Assembly (NCBI GenBank): GCA_030830285.1
Contig: JAURNF010000216.1
Coordinates: 1 to 16,841, forward strand
DNA length: 16,841 nucleotides
Direction: 5' to 3'
Source: Candidatus Kapaibacterium sp.
GTDB taxonomy: Bacteria > Bacteroidota > Ignavibacteria > Kapaibacteriales > Kapaibacteriaceae
In this document: piece by piece, positions 1-9,600 of the stretch
Position numbering within the stretch: the first letter of the stretch is position 1
Layout: each line of letters begins with the position of its first letter
Translations under genes and position numbers: made by a program
Notes under the pieces: model-generated
What the model was told of the DNA's origin: nothing
The model's input: only the letters and a program-made list of their open reading frames with translations
Database searches by the model: none

Positions 1-182
1 GCAACCCAGATCTCGTCGCCCGCCGACCAATCAGCAAGCGCGTAGTTGAGCGTGCGGAATGCCGTTGGCCACGATTGACCGTTACCACCGGGGCTTGCAG
101 ATGCCGCCACATAGAGCGTATCAGCCGAACCCACAACGGTAGCCACACAGATGGTGATAGCCAGTAGCACACGAGCGTGCAT
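1..182 (-). CDS. Secreted beta-helix-like protein, 5' end only
   Basis: This is the first 60 codons of a gene that runs off the left edge. ATG at 182-180 is followed by an open frame with no stop. The protein begins MHARVLLAITICVATVVGSA, a typical Sec signal peptide, then DTLYVAASASPGGNGQSW and PTAFRTLNYALADWSAGDE. The pattern of a short strand, 'GGNGQSWPTAF.TLNYAL', then 'AGDEIWVA' is how many secreted right-handed parallel beta-helix proteins start (the polymorphic outer membrane or choice-of-anchor type). That family call rests on remembered consensus from a short fragment. The start lies 8 bases after the stop of the preceding secreted-protein gene, so the two are probably co-transcribed. 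The upstream GAGGAA is a plausible ribosome binding site. The bulk of the protein, and any C-terminal T9SS tail, lies outside the window. Confidence 0.75.
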   Translation of the reverse strand, partial: MHARVLLAITICVATVVGSADTLYVAASASPGGNGQSWPTAFRTLNYALADWSAGDEIWV

Positions 183-190
183 AGTCTTCC

Positions 191-2239
191 TCAAGGAATG
201 TGCAGAGTTTGACGCACGTGCCACGTGCCGCCAGATCGAACGACGTGAAAATAGAAACCGCGCGGCGCTTGATCGCGCAAAAACACTCGACCTAACAGAT
301 CTACCAACAGGTCTGCGTCGGCCAAGCCCTCATACAACCCGCCACGGGTGTCAACGTTACGATACGCAACACTGCTAATCGACTGCTCCACGCACCACGC
401 GCCATCAGAGGTGCCAAACACGAACCAACCTGGCATTGATGCACATGCTTCTACGGGTGCTCCTGTGCGTAGCTCTACCGACTGCATTACCCAACGGTCT
501 GGGGTAATCATGAGTGCTGGACCCTGCGTACCATTCGAAGCTCGCATCCATGCCACAGGGTGCTCCCCTGCTGCGTCGATACGCGTTGTGAGTTCGCCAT
601 CCACATCGATCTCGTTCCATGTAATTGCAGCGTCGCTGCTCACGACGAGCTTGCGCGAGCAGTTTACCACGAGCGCGCCGTTGATGACGGTTGCAGATCG
701 GAATCGCAACGACCGCGCAATCACCGAATCTGCAACGAGTCGCTGCACGAAGTACGGCGAGCCGAATCGATCGTAAGCGTCGACAACAATCTGCGCTTCA
801 GGATCTATCGTTGTGATATCGATCGATCGAAACGCGAACACCGTATCACCTACAACGGCTATAGCCAACGCTGGCACGTCGGGAACAAGCACAAGAAACT
901 TGTTTGTACCAACATCGCGCACTTCGATACCGCGCGACGACAATGCAACGATGCGTCCATCTTGCTCAACAACGTCGTACATCGGCAGCTGCCGAATCGT
1001 GTCGAGTCCGGGGTATGAGATCACACCATCACGTGTCGACAACCATGCTTCACCACCGACGCGACGGAGCATTTCGTGCGTGAAGGGCACAGCACGCTGG
1101 GTAGAAGTGTCGCATCGCGAAGCACCGGGAACAATCGTACAGATGGCGGCGCGGATAACATCCGTTGGTTCGACAAGGAAGTGGTCGGCAACAACGACGT
1201 TGATTCCCGACAGCAAGTAACGAGGCCCACGGCTATGGCTACCAACGATAAGTGGGATATCGCGCCATTGCTCAGCTGCGCCTGCATCGAGATACGTCGT
1301 GTACCATTGTAGAATGCCGCGTGGTCGGGCCACAGCGTACGAGCGTCGTCCAAGTACAGAGATAACGCGGTCTGTGGATGGCGTAAGGATTTCTCGCGAG
1401 TAGGCAACATCCACGTGCGACGTAGTGATGTTGTCGGAGTACTCCACAGTGCCTCGCGCGATGCGTGCACCGCGTAAGCTGTCGACACACAGATCTTGGA
1501 GTCGATCATTCAGGACCTTGACAGTGCGAACTTGTCCGGCATGATCAACGAACACGCCTGCTGATGTCATGTACACAAACGCGTCACCCGTGCCGACAAC
1601 GCCATCGATCACATCAGGTAGCACACGTGACGTCCATGCACCCACAGCAACGCCCGCACCACCACGGATAGTCTCGCACACGGTGCGTCCTGTAATCCGG
1701 TCGAGCACAACAATCGAATCACCACATTGTCGCATCGACACCGCACGCGTATTACGTGCAGAGCTCAATGCAATGCTTCCGCGCAGATCGCCCAGCGTAT
1801 CGTACACATTCAGCACCATCGGCACACTGTCGGGCGACGACGAGAACAACATCATACCCCAGGCACGTCCCACATACCGTCCGTCCGGACGGAAGGACGT
1901 GCTATCGAGCCATTGACGTTCGTTCGGTGTCGACCGAAAGATCCACCACAATGTATCGCTCGCTGTTCGCCGCGGAGCGAGCACGATAACGCGTTCAGGA
2001 GAAGCGCTAACAATTGTTGCGGGCTCGCATCGATACAGATCTGGGAGTGGCTCCCACTGATCACTAGACTTCGCGAAGGACCGATAGACAGTGGACTGGT
2101 CAACAAGCCATGATCGCGTAGCGGCGCGTTCAAACTGATAGCCGCTCGAGAACCCAGTCGTGATCGGAAGTCGCTGTGGTGATTGCGCATGCGCTACCAT
2201 CGACCCAACGACGAGTGCGATGATGATCATGTGGCGCAT
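191..2239 (-). CDS. Secreted beta-propeller-like protein, function unknown
   Basis: About 682 residues. I chose ATG at 2239 because it directly gives a signal peptide, MRHMIIIALVVGSMVAHAQ, with likely cleavage after AHA. The frame stays open upstream to 2299, but that start would sit inside the rpoC terminator. ATG at 2230 is an alternative. The mature protein is rich in short beta strands. It carries recurring 'T/S-x-G-v' turns near residues 228-232, 400-406, 433-437 and 610-616, and one degenerate Asp-box (SSDAAITW, residues 534-541, with Ala in place of the usual Gly). These features suggest a BNR/Asp-box or two-component-regulator-type propeller. No catalytic motif and no T9SS C-terminal domain are visible. 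The gene follows the rpoC terminator, and its stop is 8 bases from the next secreted-protein gene. The fold is inferred and the function is unknown. Confidence 0.8.
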   Translation of the reverse strand: MRHMIIIALVVGSMVAHAQSPQRLPITTGFSSGYQFERAATRSWLVDQSTVYRSFAKSSDQWEPLPDLYRCEPATIVSASPERVIVLAPRRTASDTLWWIFRSTPNERQWLDSTSFRPDGRYVGRAWGMMLFSSSPDSVPMVLNVYDTLGDLRGSIALSSARNTRAVSMRQCGDSIVVLDRITGRTVCETIRGGAGVAVGAWTSRVLPDVIDGVVGTGDAFVYMTSAGVFVDHAGQVRTVKVLNDRLQDLCVDSLRGARIARGTVEYSDNITTSHVDVAYSREILTPSTDRVISVLGRRSYAVARPRGILQWYTTYLDAGAAEQWRDIPLIVGSHSRGPRYLLSGINVVVADHFLVEPTDVIRAAICTIVPGASRCDTSTQRAVPFTHEMLRRVGGEAWLSTRDGVISYPGLDTIRQLPMYDVVEQDGRIVALSSRGIEVRDVGTNKFLVLVPDVPALAIAVVGDTVFAFRSIDITTIDPEAQIVVDAYDRFGSPYFVQRLVADSVIARSLRFRSATVINGALVVNCSRKLVVSSDAAITWNEIDVDGELTTRIDAAGEHPVAWMRASNGTQGPALMITPDRWVMQSVELRTGAPVEACASMPGWFVFGTSDGAWCVEQSISSVAYRNVDTRGGLYEGLADADLLVDLLGRVFLRDQAPRGFYFHVVRSGGTWHVRQTLHIP

Positions 2240-2259
2240 AGTAGACGTCCTACAAATGA

Positions 2260-2289
2260 AAAGGGCTTTCCAATATCGGAAAGCCCTTT
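2260..2289 (-). terminator. Intrinsic terminator of rpoC
   Basis: A perfect 12-base-pair inverted repeat (2260-2271 and 2278-2289) encloses a 6-base loop. On the minus strand it ends in a run of four T residues, then CATTTG. It begins 27 bases after the rpoC stop codon and before the secreted-protein gene start at 2239. This is a textbook Rho-independent terminator and the likely end of the rplKAJL-rpoBC transcript. Confidence 0.9.
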
Positions 2290-2316
2290 GAATGATCATG
2301 CGTATTGAAGCGTTGC

Positions 2317-5300
2317 TTATGCAACCGTTGTGCGCGTTGTCTTGCGAGCTGGACGCTTCGGCTGCTCTGCTTCTGGCTCCACTTGCGGGATGATTGCATC
2401 CGGACCGAAGATGTTGCCAACGTCAGAGGCGACCAGCATCTCTTGGTATGCGCGCAAACCAGTACCTGCTGGGATGAGCTGACCAAGAATGATGTTCTCC
2501 TTGAGACCAAGAAGACGGTCGACCTTTGCTGCAGCAGATGCATCAGCAAGCACACGCGTTGTCTCTTGGAACGACGCAGCTGAGAGCCACGATTCCGTCG
2601 TCAACGACGCTTGTGTGATACCGAGAAGCAACGGCTCGCCAATCGCAGGCTCGGCGTTACGGCTCTTGACCGCTGCCTTTTCCTTCTTCTTGAGTTCGAC
2701 GTTGATCTCGCGCACAATCTTCTTGTCGACGATCTGACCGACCTTCAACTTCGAGTCGCCCTTATCGGTAACGACAACGCAGTTGCGGAGACGTTCGTTT
2801 TCGTCGAGGAAGCGCAGACGATCGATCTGATCGCCTTCGAGGAACGCTGCATCGCCAGAATCCGTAACGCGAATCTTCTGAAGCATCTGACGAACAATCA
2901 CTTCGATGTGCTTGTCGTTGATCTTCACACCCTGCATACGGTACACTTCTTGGATTTCATTCACGAGGTACGCTTGTACCTCTGTGAGACCCTTGATGTG
3001 AAGGATGTCGTGTGGGTTGATTGCGCCTTCTGTGAGACGATCACCAGCACGCACGAGGTCGCCCTCTTGCACAAGAACGTGACGACCGATCGGCACGCTA
3101 TACTCACGGCGAAGTTGACCGTCGAGCGATGTCGACGAGATCACGCGTGAACCGCGCTTTGGCTTATCGATTGCGATGATACCGTCGATTTCCGTTACTG
3201 CTGCTGGAGCTTGTGGCGCACGTGCTTCGAAGAGTTCCGTAACACGTGGCAGACCGCCAGTGATGTCGCGGAGACGTCCGAGATCGCGTGGCATCTTTAC
3301 AAGCTTTGCACCGATACCCACAACTTCGCCGTCGTCCACAACGATCTGAGCACGTGATGGGATGATGTACGACTGAATCGATACACCATCTTCGTCAACG
3401 ATTTCGATCGCTGGGCTCTTTGTACGGTCACGTGAGTCAATCACGATCTTCGTTGTGTGACCTGTCTGCTCGTCGATTGCTTCCTTGAACGTGAGGTTCG
3501 ACACAAGGTCGCGGTAACGAACACGTCCAGCCTTCTCAGTGATGATCACCGAGTTGTACGGATCCCAATCATACAGAAGGTCGCCCTTCTTCACGATCTG
3601 TCCGTCTACAACCTTGAGTTCGGCACCGTAGACGACGTCGTACTTCGTGACAACACGGTTCGAGCCTGGCTCGACGATGTTGATCACACCAGCACGCGAC
3701 ACAACGATGTTGATGTCTTCGGAGTCACCAGGGTATGTCACGACGCGAATACCGTCGAACTGCACTGCACCATCGAACTTCGCCATCACCGCGCTTTGCG
3801 ACATCGACAACGATGCCGTACCACCAGTGTGGAACGTACGAAGTGTCAGCTGCGTACCCGGCTCACCGATCGACTGCGATGCAATCGTACCAACGGCTTC
3901 ACCTGTGTCGACCATCTGGCCTGTGGCCATGTTACGACCGTAACAGCGGGCACACACACCACGACGTGATTCGCATGTAAGCACCGAGCGGATAAGCACT
4001 GCTTCAATCGGGCTACGCTCGATGTTCTCAGCAATGTCTTCGTCGATGATTGTGCCCTTAGCACAATAGAGTTCGTTTGTGAGCGGATCGATCACGTCGA
4101 CGAGCGACGTGCGACCAAGAATGCGCTCCTTCAATGGCTCCTTAACGTCCTCGCCATCCTTGAGTGCCTTCATTTCAACGCCACGGATCGTACCGCAGTC
4201 GTCGTCAGAAATCACCACATCCTGCGCAACGTCATGGAGACGGCGTGTGAGGTATCCAGCGTCAGCTGTCTTGAGAGCTGTATCGGCAAGACCCTTACGA
4301 GCACCGTGTGTCGAGATGAAGTACTCGAGAATCGTCAGACCTTCTTTGAAGTTCGAGATGATCGGATTTTCGATCAACTCGGCTGACGATGCGGCAGCTG
4401 TCTTCTGTGGCTTAGCCATCAGACCACGCATACCTGCAAGCTGACGGATCTGTTCCTTCGAACCCCGGGCTTGCGAGTCGAGCATCATGAAGAACGTGTT
4501 GAAGCCTTCCTTGTTCGATGCAAGCTCGTTGTAGAGCTTGTCAGCGACCTTGTTGGTGGCTGTCGACCACGTATCGATGATCTTGTTGTAGCGCTCACCT
4601 TCGGTGATCACACCTGAGTGGTAGTAATCCTCGATCTTATCGACTTCCTTTTGCGCCTTGTCGATGATCGTTGTCTTCTCATCAGGCACAACAACGTCGG
4701 CGATCGATACCGAGAGACCACCGCGTGTAGCAGTGATGAATCCTGTTTCCTTCAGCTTGTCGAGGAACTCCACAGTCTTTGCGAGACCTGCCTTGCGGAA
4801 ACAGTCAGCAATCACTTGACGCAGACGCTTCTTACCGAGCATCTCGTTCATGAAGCCCATCTCAACCGGCACGATCAAGTTGAAGATCACGCGACCAGCT
4901 GTTGTATCAACATACTGTCCGTTGAGACGAACCTTGATCTTGGCGTGCATATCCACGCGGCCAGTGTTGTAGGCGATCACGACTTCTTCCGTGCTGGAGA
5001 AGTACTTGCCATCGCCCTTCAGACCACTGCGTGCCTTTGTGAGATAGTACACACCCAGAACCATGTCCTGCGACGGAACGGCAATCGGCTCGCCGTTCTG
5101 CGTGTGCATGATGTTGTGTGCAGAGAGAATGAGCAACAACGCTTCGAGTTGTGCTTCATGGCTCAACGGCACGTGCACAGCCATCTGGTCACCGTCGAAG
5201 TCAGCGTTGAACGCCGTCGTTACGAGTGGGTGCAGTTGGATCGCCTTGCCTTCGATGAGCTTCGGCTGGAACGCCTGAATACCAAGGCGGTGGAGTGTCG

Positions 5301-6600
5301 GAGCACGGTTGAGGAGCACTGGATGTCCATCAATCACCGTGTCGAGAATATCCCACACCTCTGTTGTCTTCTTTTCGACCTGCTTCTTGGCGCTCTTCAC
5401 CGTCTTGCAGTGTCCGCGCTCAATCAGCTTGCGAATGATAAGGGGCTTGAAGAGCTCAACGGCCATGTCCTTTGGAAGACCGCACTCATAGAGCTTGAGT
5501 TCTGGACCCACAACGATAACCGAACGACCAGAGTAGTCAACGCGCTTACCGAGAAGGTTCTGACGGAAGCGTCCTGTCTTACCCTTCAGTGTATCAGCGA
5601 GTGACTTCAGTGCGCGCTGCGATTCGCTACGAACAGCACGACGTGAGTTGTCGAACAATGCGTCGACAGCTTCCTGGAGCATGCGCTTCTCGTTACGCAA
5701 GATCACCTCAGGAGCCTTGATATCGATCAGGCGCTTGAGACGGTTGTTGCGAATGATCACGCGACGATACAGGTCATTCAAGTCAGACGTTGCGAAGCGG
5801 CCACCCTCGAGTGGCACCAGCGGACGAAGGTCCGGTGGAATCACTGGGATGATGTCGAGCACCATCCACTCAGGACGGTTTGGCTCCTTCGTTTCGCTCG
5901 TACGGAATGCGTCAAGGATGCGCAGGCGCTTCAGGACATCAGCCTTCTTCGCTTGCGACATGTCTTCCTTGGCTACTTCACGCAGCTTGTAGTACTCTTC
6001 GTCAGCATCAACACGACGAAGGAGTTCCTTCACAGCCTCACCACCGATGAGGGCGATGAACTTGCGAGGATCGTCGTCGTCCATGTTGCGCTCTTCCGGA
6101 CGCAGGTTCGCGAGCACGTCGAGGTACTGCTCTTCTGTGAGCAAGTCCTTCGGCTGCAGACCTGTCGAGCCCGGCTGTACAACGACATATGATTCGTAGT
6201 ACACGATGCGCTCGACATCCTTTGTAGGCATGCCGATTACACCGGAGATCTTGCTCGGGAGCGAGCGGAGGAACCAAATGTGCACGACAGGCACAGCAAG
6301 CATGATGTGACCCATGCGCTCGCGGCGAACGCTCTTCTGCGTTACTTCCACGCCGCAACGGTCGCACACGATGCCCTTGTAGCGAATGCGCTTGTACTTA
6401 CCACATGCGCATTCCCAGTCGCGAATTGGACCAAAGATCTTTTCGCAGAACAAGCCATCCTTTTCAGGACGGAATGAACGGTAGTTGATCGTCTCAGGCT
6501 TGGTGACCTCACCATGAGAGCGATTGAGAATGTCATCCGGCGAGGAAATGCGGATCGTAATCTGCGAATAACCACGCTTTGGGATGTTATGGAACTGCAT
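2317..6600 (-). CDS. rpoC: RNA polymerase subunit beta-prime
   Basis: 1427 residues, full length for this family. The protein forms the catalytic clamp half of RNA polymerase. The N-terminal zinc ribbon has Cys64, Cys66, Cys79 and Cys82. The invariant catalytic loop NADFDGDQMAVH is at residues 465-476, with magnesium-binding Asp467, Asp469 and Asp471. The second zinc site has Cys802, Cys876, Cys883 and Cys886. The bridge-helix/trigger region shows QSIGEPGTQLTLRTFHTGG near 909-927. The C-terminal tail is basic (RPARKTTRTTVA). The ATG at 6600 is preceded by CGGAG at suitable spacing. The gene lies 52 bases downstream of rpoB and ends just before an intrinsic terminator. No frameshift, intein or unusual insertion was seen. 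Confidence 0.99.
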   Translation of the reverse strand: MQFHNIPKRGYSQITIRISSPDDILNRSHGEVTKPETINYRSFRPEKDGLFCEKIFGPIRDWECACGKYKRIRYKGIVCDRCGVEVTQKSVRRERMGHIMLAVPVVHIWFLRSLPSKISGVIGMPTKDVERIVYYESYVVVQPGSTGLQPKDLLTEEQYLDVLANLRPEERNMDDDDPRKFIALIGGEAVKELLRRVDADEEYYKLREVAKEDMSQAKKADVLKRLRILDAFRTSETKEPNRPEWMVLDIIPVIPPDLRPLVPLEGGRFATSDLNDLYRRVIIRNNRLKRLIDIKAPEVILRNEKRMLQEAVDALFDNSRRAVRSESQRALKSLADTLKGKTGRFRQNLLGKRVDYSGRSVIVVGPELKLYECGLPKDMAVELFKPLIIRKLIERGHCKTVKSAKKQVEKKTTEVWDILDTVIDGHPVLLNRAPTLHRLGIQAFQPKLIEGKAIQLHPLVTTAFNADFDGDQMAVHVPLSHEAQLEALLLILSAHNIMHTQNGEPIAVPSQDMVLGVYYLTKARSGLKGDGKYFSSTEEVVIAYNTGRVDMHAKIKVRLNGQYVDTTAGRVIFNLIVPVEMGFMNEMLGKKRLRQVIADCFRKAGLAKTVEFLDKLKETGFITATRGGLSVSIADVVVPDEKTTIIDKAQKEVDKIEDYYHSGVITEGERYNKIIDTWSTATNKVADKLYNELASNKEGFNTFFMMLDSQARGSKEQIRQLAGMRGLMAKPQKTAAASSAELIENPIISNFKEGLTILEYFISTHGARKGLADTALKTADAGYLTRRLHDVAQDVVISDDDCGTIRGVEMKALKDGEDVKEPLKERILGRTSLVDVIDPLTNELYCAKGTIIDEDIAENIERSPIEAVLIRSVLTCESRRGVCARCYGRNMATGQMVDTGEAVGTIASQSIGEPGTQLTLRTFHTGGTASLSMSQSAVMAKFDGAVQFDGIRVVTYPGDSEDINIVVSRAGVINIVEPGSNRVVTKYDVVYGAELKVVDGQIVKKGDLLYDWDPYNSVIITEKAGRVRYRDLVSNLTFKEAIDEQTGHTTKIVIDSRDRTKSPAIEIVDEDGVSIQSYIIPSRAQIVVDDGEVVGIGAKLVKMPRDLGRLRDITGGLPRVTELFEARAPQAPAAVTEIDGIIAIDKPKRGSRVISSTSLDGQLRREYSVPIGRHVLVQEGDLVRAGDRLTEGAINPHDILHIKGLTEVQAYLVNEIQEVYRMQGVKINDKHIEVIVRQMLQKIRVTDSGDAAFLEGDQIDRLRFLDENERLRNCVVVTDKGDSKLKVGQIVDKKIVREINVELKKKEKAAVKSRNAEPAIGEPLLLGITQASLTTESWLSAASFQETTRVLADASAAAKVDRLLGLKENIILGQLIPAGTGLRAYQEMLVASDVGNIFGPDAIIPQVEPEAEQPKRPARKTTRTTVA

Positions 6601-6652
6601 CGTAACTCCGACGGTAAATTCCTAGTTCAGTTGGACGCGGACGCTATGCTCG

Positions 6653-9600
6653 TTAGTCGAGCTTAACATCCAGACACAGACCCTGAAGCTCACGAACGAG
6701 CACGTTGAACGACTCCGGAATGCCCGGATTCGGAAGGTTTTCGCCCTTGACAAGCGACTCGTACATCTTTGCACGACCCTGCACGTCGTCAGACTTCAAC
6801 GTGAGCATTTCTTGAAGCGTGTGCGCCGCGCCATAGGCCTCGAGCGCCCACACTTCCATTTCCCCGAGACGCTGACCACCGAATTGGGCCTTACCGCCAA
6901 GAGGTTGTTGTGTGATGAGCGAGTATGGTCCGATCGAACGTGCGTGGATCTTGTCTTCCACAAGGTGGCTCAGCTTCATCATGTAGATGATGCCAACCGT
7001 GACCTCGTTTTGGAAGGCTTCGCCAGTACGACCATCGTACAACACGGTCTTACCTGTGCGAGGCAGACCAGCTTGCTCGAGGTAGTCACCAACTTGATTC
7101 CACGACGCGCCGTCGAAGATTGGTGTTGCAAAGTGCACGCCGAGCTTACGAGCAGCCCATCCAAGAGCTGTTTCGTAGAGCTGACCAAGGTTCATACGCG
7201 AAGGCACGCCAAGCGGGTTGAGCACGAGGTCAACCGGTGCGCCATCAGGCAAGAACGGCATGTCTTCGAGCGGAACGATCTTCGAAACGATACCCTTGTT
7301 ACCGTGGCGTCCAGCCATCTTGTCACCCACTTGAAGCTTGCGCTTCTTGGCAACATAAACCTTGGCCATCTGAAGGATACCTGGCTGAAGTTCATCACCG
7401 GCAGCAATCTTGTTGCGCTCGATGCGACCATCAGTCATGATTTCGTTGCGACGTGATTCGTAGTTGCTCAGAAGCGTGCGAACAAGCTTCATTGTCTTCT
7501 TCTCTGCAACCCAGTCGTGCTCGACTGATACGGCAGATGGGATGAACGAACCTGCTTCGAACTTGGCAAGCATTTCCTTCGCCAGCAGCTTTGTGCCGCT
7601 ACGGAAGATCGTTGTGTCGTTTGTTGACTTCACACCGAGCGATGTTTCGCCCTCGAGAAGTTGTCCGAGGCGCTCGATACAGTCAAGGTCGAGAGCACGC
7701 AGTGCCTGTTGCTCACGCTTGGTGATCAAGTCCTGACGCTTCTTCTCTTCCAGACGGAATTCGCTATCGGATGTGAGGACGCGGCGTGCGAACAGCTTCG
7801 TGTTGATCACCGTACCCTTGAGTCCAGGAGGTGCCTTCAACGAAACATCCTTGACATCGCCAGCCTTATCGCCGAAGATTGCACGAAGGAGCTTTTCTTC
7901 TGGTGTTGGATCTGTCTCGCCCTTCGGCGTGATCTTACCAATGAGGATGTCGCCTTCGCGGATCTTTGCACCAACGCGCACGATACCGCGATCGTCGAGG
8001 TCCTTCGTTGCTTCTTCCGAAACGTTCGGGATTTCACGTGTGAACTCTTCTTCGCCGCGCTTTGTGTCGCGAACCTGAAGTGTATACTCTTCGATGTGGA
8101 TCGATGTGAAGACGTCTTCAGCAACCATGCGCTCGCTGATGACGATAGCATCTTCGAAGTTGTAGCCACGCCATGGCATGAAGGCAACCATCACGTTACG
8201 GCCAAGCGCGAGCTCGCCCATATCCGTTGATGCACCGTCGATGAGTGGTTCACCCTTCTTCACACGCTGACCAGCCCGTACGATTGGGTGCTGGTTGATG
8301 CAGGTGTCTTGGTTGGTGCGATAGAACTTGTGCAGGTTGTACGTCATCGTACGATCGTTGTTAAACGACACAAGCTTTTCGTCGCCCGTGCGCTTATCGT
8401 CGTACTTCACGCGTACATAGTCTGCGCATACGTACTCAACAACACCGTCGTCCTCTGCAAGCACAAGTGCGCGCGAGTCGCGAGCAACACGTGCTTCCAT
8501 GCCGGTACCAACAACAGGCGCCTCTGGACGAAGCAATGGAACGCCTTGGCGTTGCATGTTCGAACCCATGAGCGCACGGTTCGCATCATCGTGCTCAAGG
8601 AATGGAATCAACGCAGCAGCCGCTGACGTGATCTGGTCGGTCGATACTTCCATGTAGTGCACTTCTGTTGGGTGCACAACCTTGTAGTCGCCGCTCAAAC
8701 GCGCCTTGACTGTTTCGCCAACGATCTTACCCTTCTTGTCGACAGCTGTCGATGCAGGGATAATGATCATTCCTTCTTCCTTATCGGCCGGAAGGAACTC
8801 TGTTTCTTCTGTCACCACACCGTTGACAACCTTGCGGTATGGCGTCTCGATAAAGCCGAACTTGTTCACGCGAGCGTGAATAGCGAGCGACGAGATCAGA
8901 CCGATGTTCGGACCTTCTGGCGTTTCGATCGGACACAGACGTCCGTAGTGTGTGTAGTGAACGTCACGTACCTCGAAGCCAGCGCGCTCACGCGTCAGAC
9001 CGCCAGGTCCGAGCGCCGATGTACGACGCTTGTGCGTGATTTCCGACAGTGGATTCGTTTGGTCCATGAACTGCGACAGCTGGTTCGTACCAAAGAACTG
9101 GTTGATCACGCTTGTGATTGTACGAGCGTTTACGAGTTCGCTTGGTGTGATGTTCTCGCTATCACGAACGCTCAAGCGCTCCTTGATCGTACGCGCCATG
9201 CGTGTAAGACCGAGGTTGAACGTTGCTTCGAGCTGCTCACCAACTGTGCGGACGCGGCGATTTGAAAGGTGGTCGATATCATCAACCGGAACCTTTGCAT
9301 CACGTACGTCGATCAGATACTTCACGATCGATACAATGTCGTCCACCGTCAACGTTGTGACGTCGAGTGGCACCGTCATCGCAAGCTTCTCGTTGATGCG
9401 GTAACGTCCGACAACACCAAGATCGTAGCGCTTTGGATTGAAGAACAGCTTCTCGAGCAGACCCCATGCTGTGTCGAGATCCGGCGGATCGCTCGAGCGC
9501 AGCTGACGGTAGATTGTTTCGAGAGCATCTTCACGCGTACGTGACGTGTCCTTTGCAAGTGTCTTCGCGATGATCGGCTCGTCGTTCGTGCTCTCGTACT

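Noticed and set aside
2252..2260. TTCATTTG as a promoter for the secreted-protein gene
   Set aside because: It is the U-tract of the rpoC terminator, differs from TAnnTTTG at one fixed base, and has no TTG at the needed spacing.
4618..5604. 328-codon open frame on the plus strand inside rpoC
   Set aside because: It is antisense to the most conserved part of rpoC. Leu/His/Val-rich composition is typical of a reverse-complement shadow, and no motif is present.
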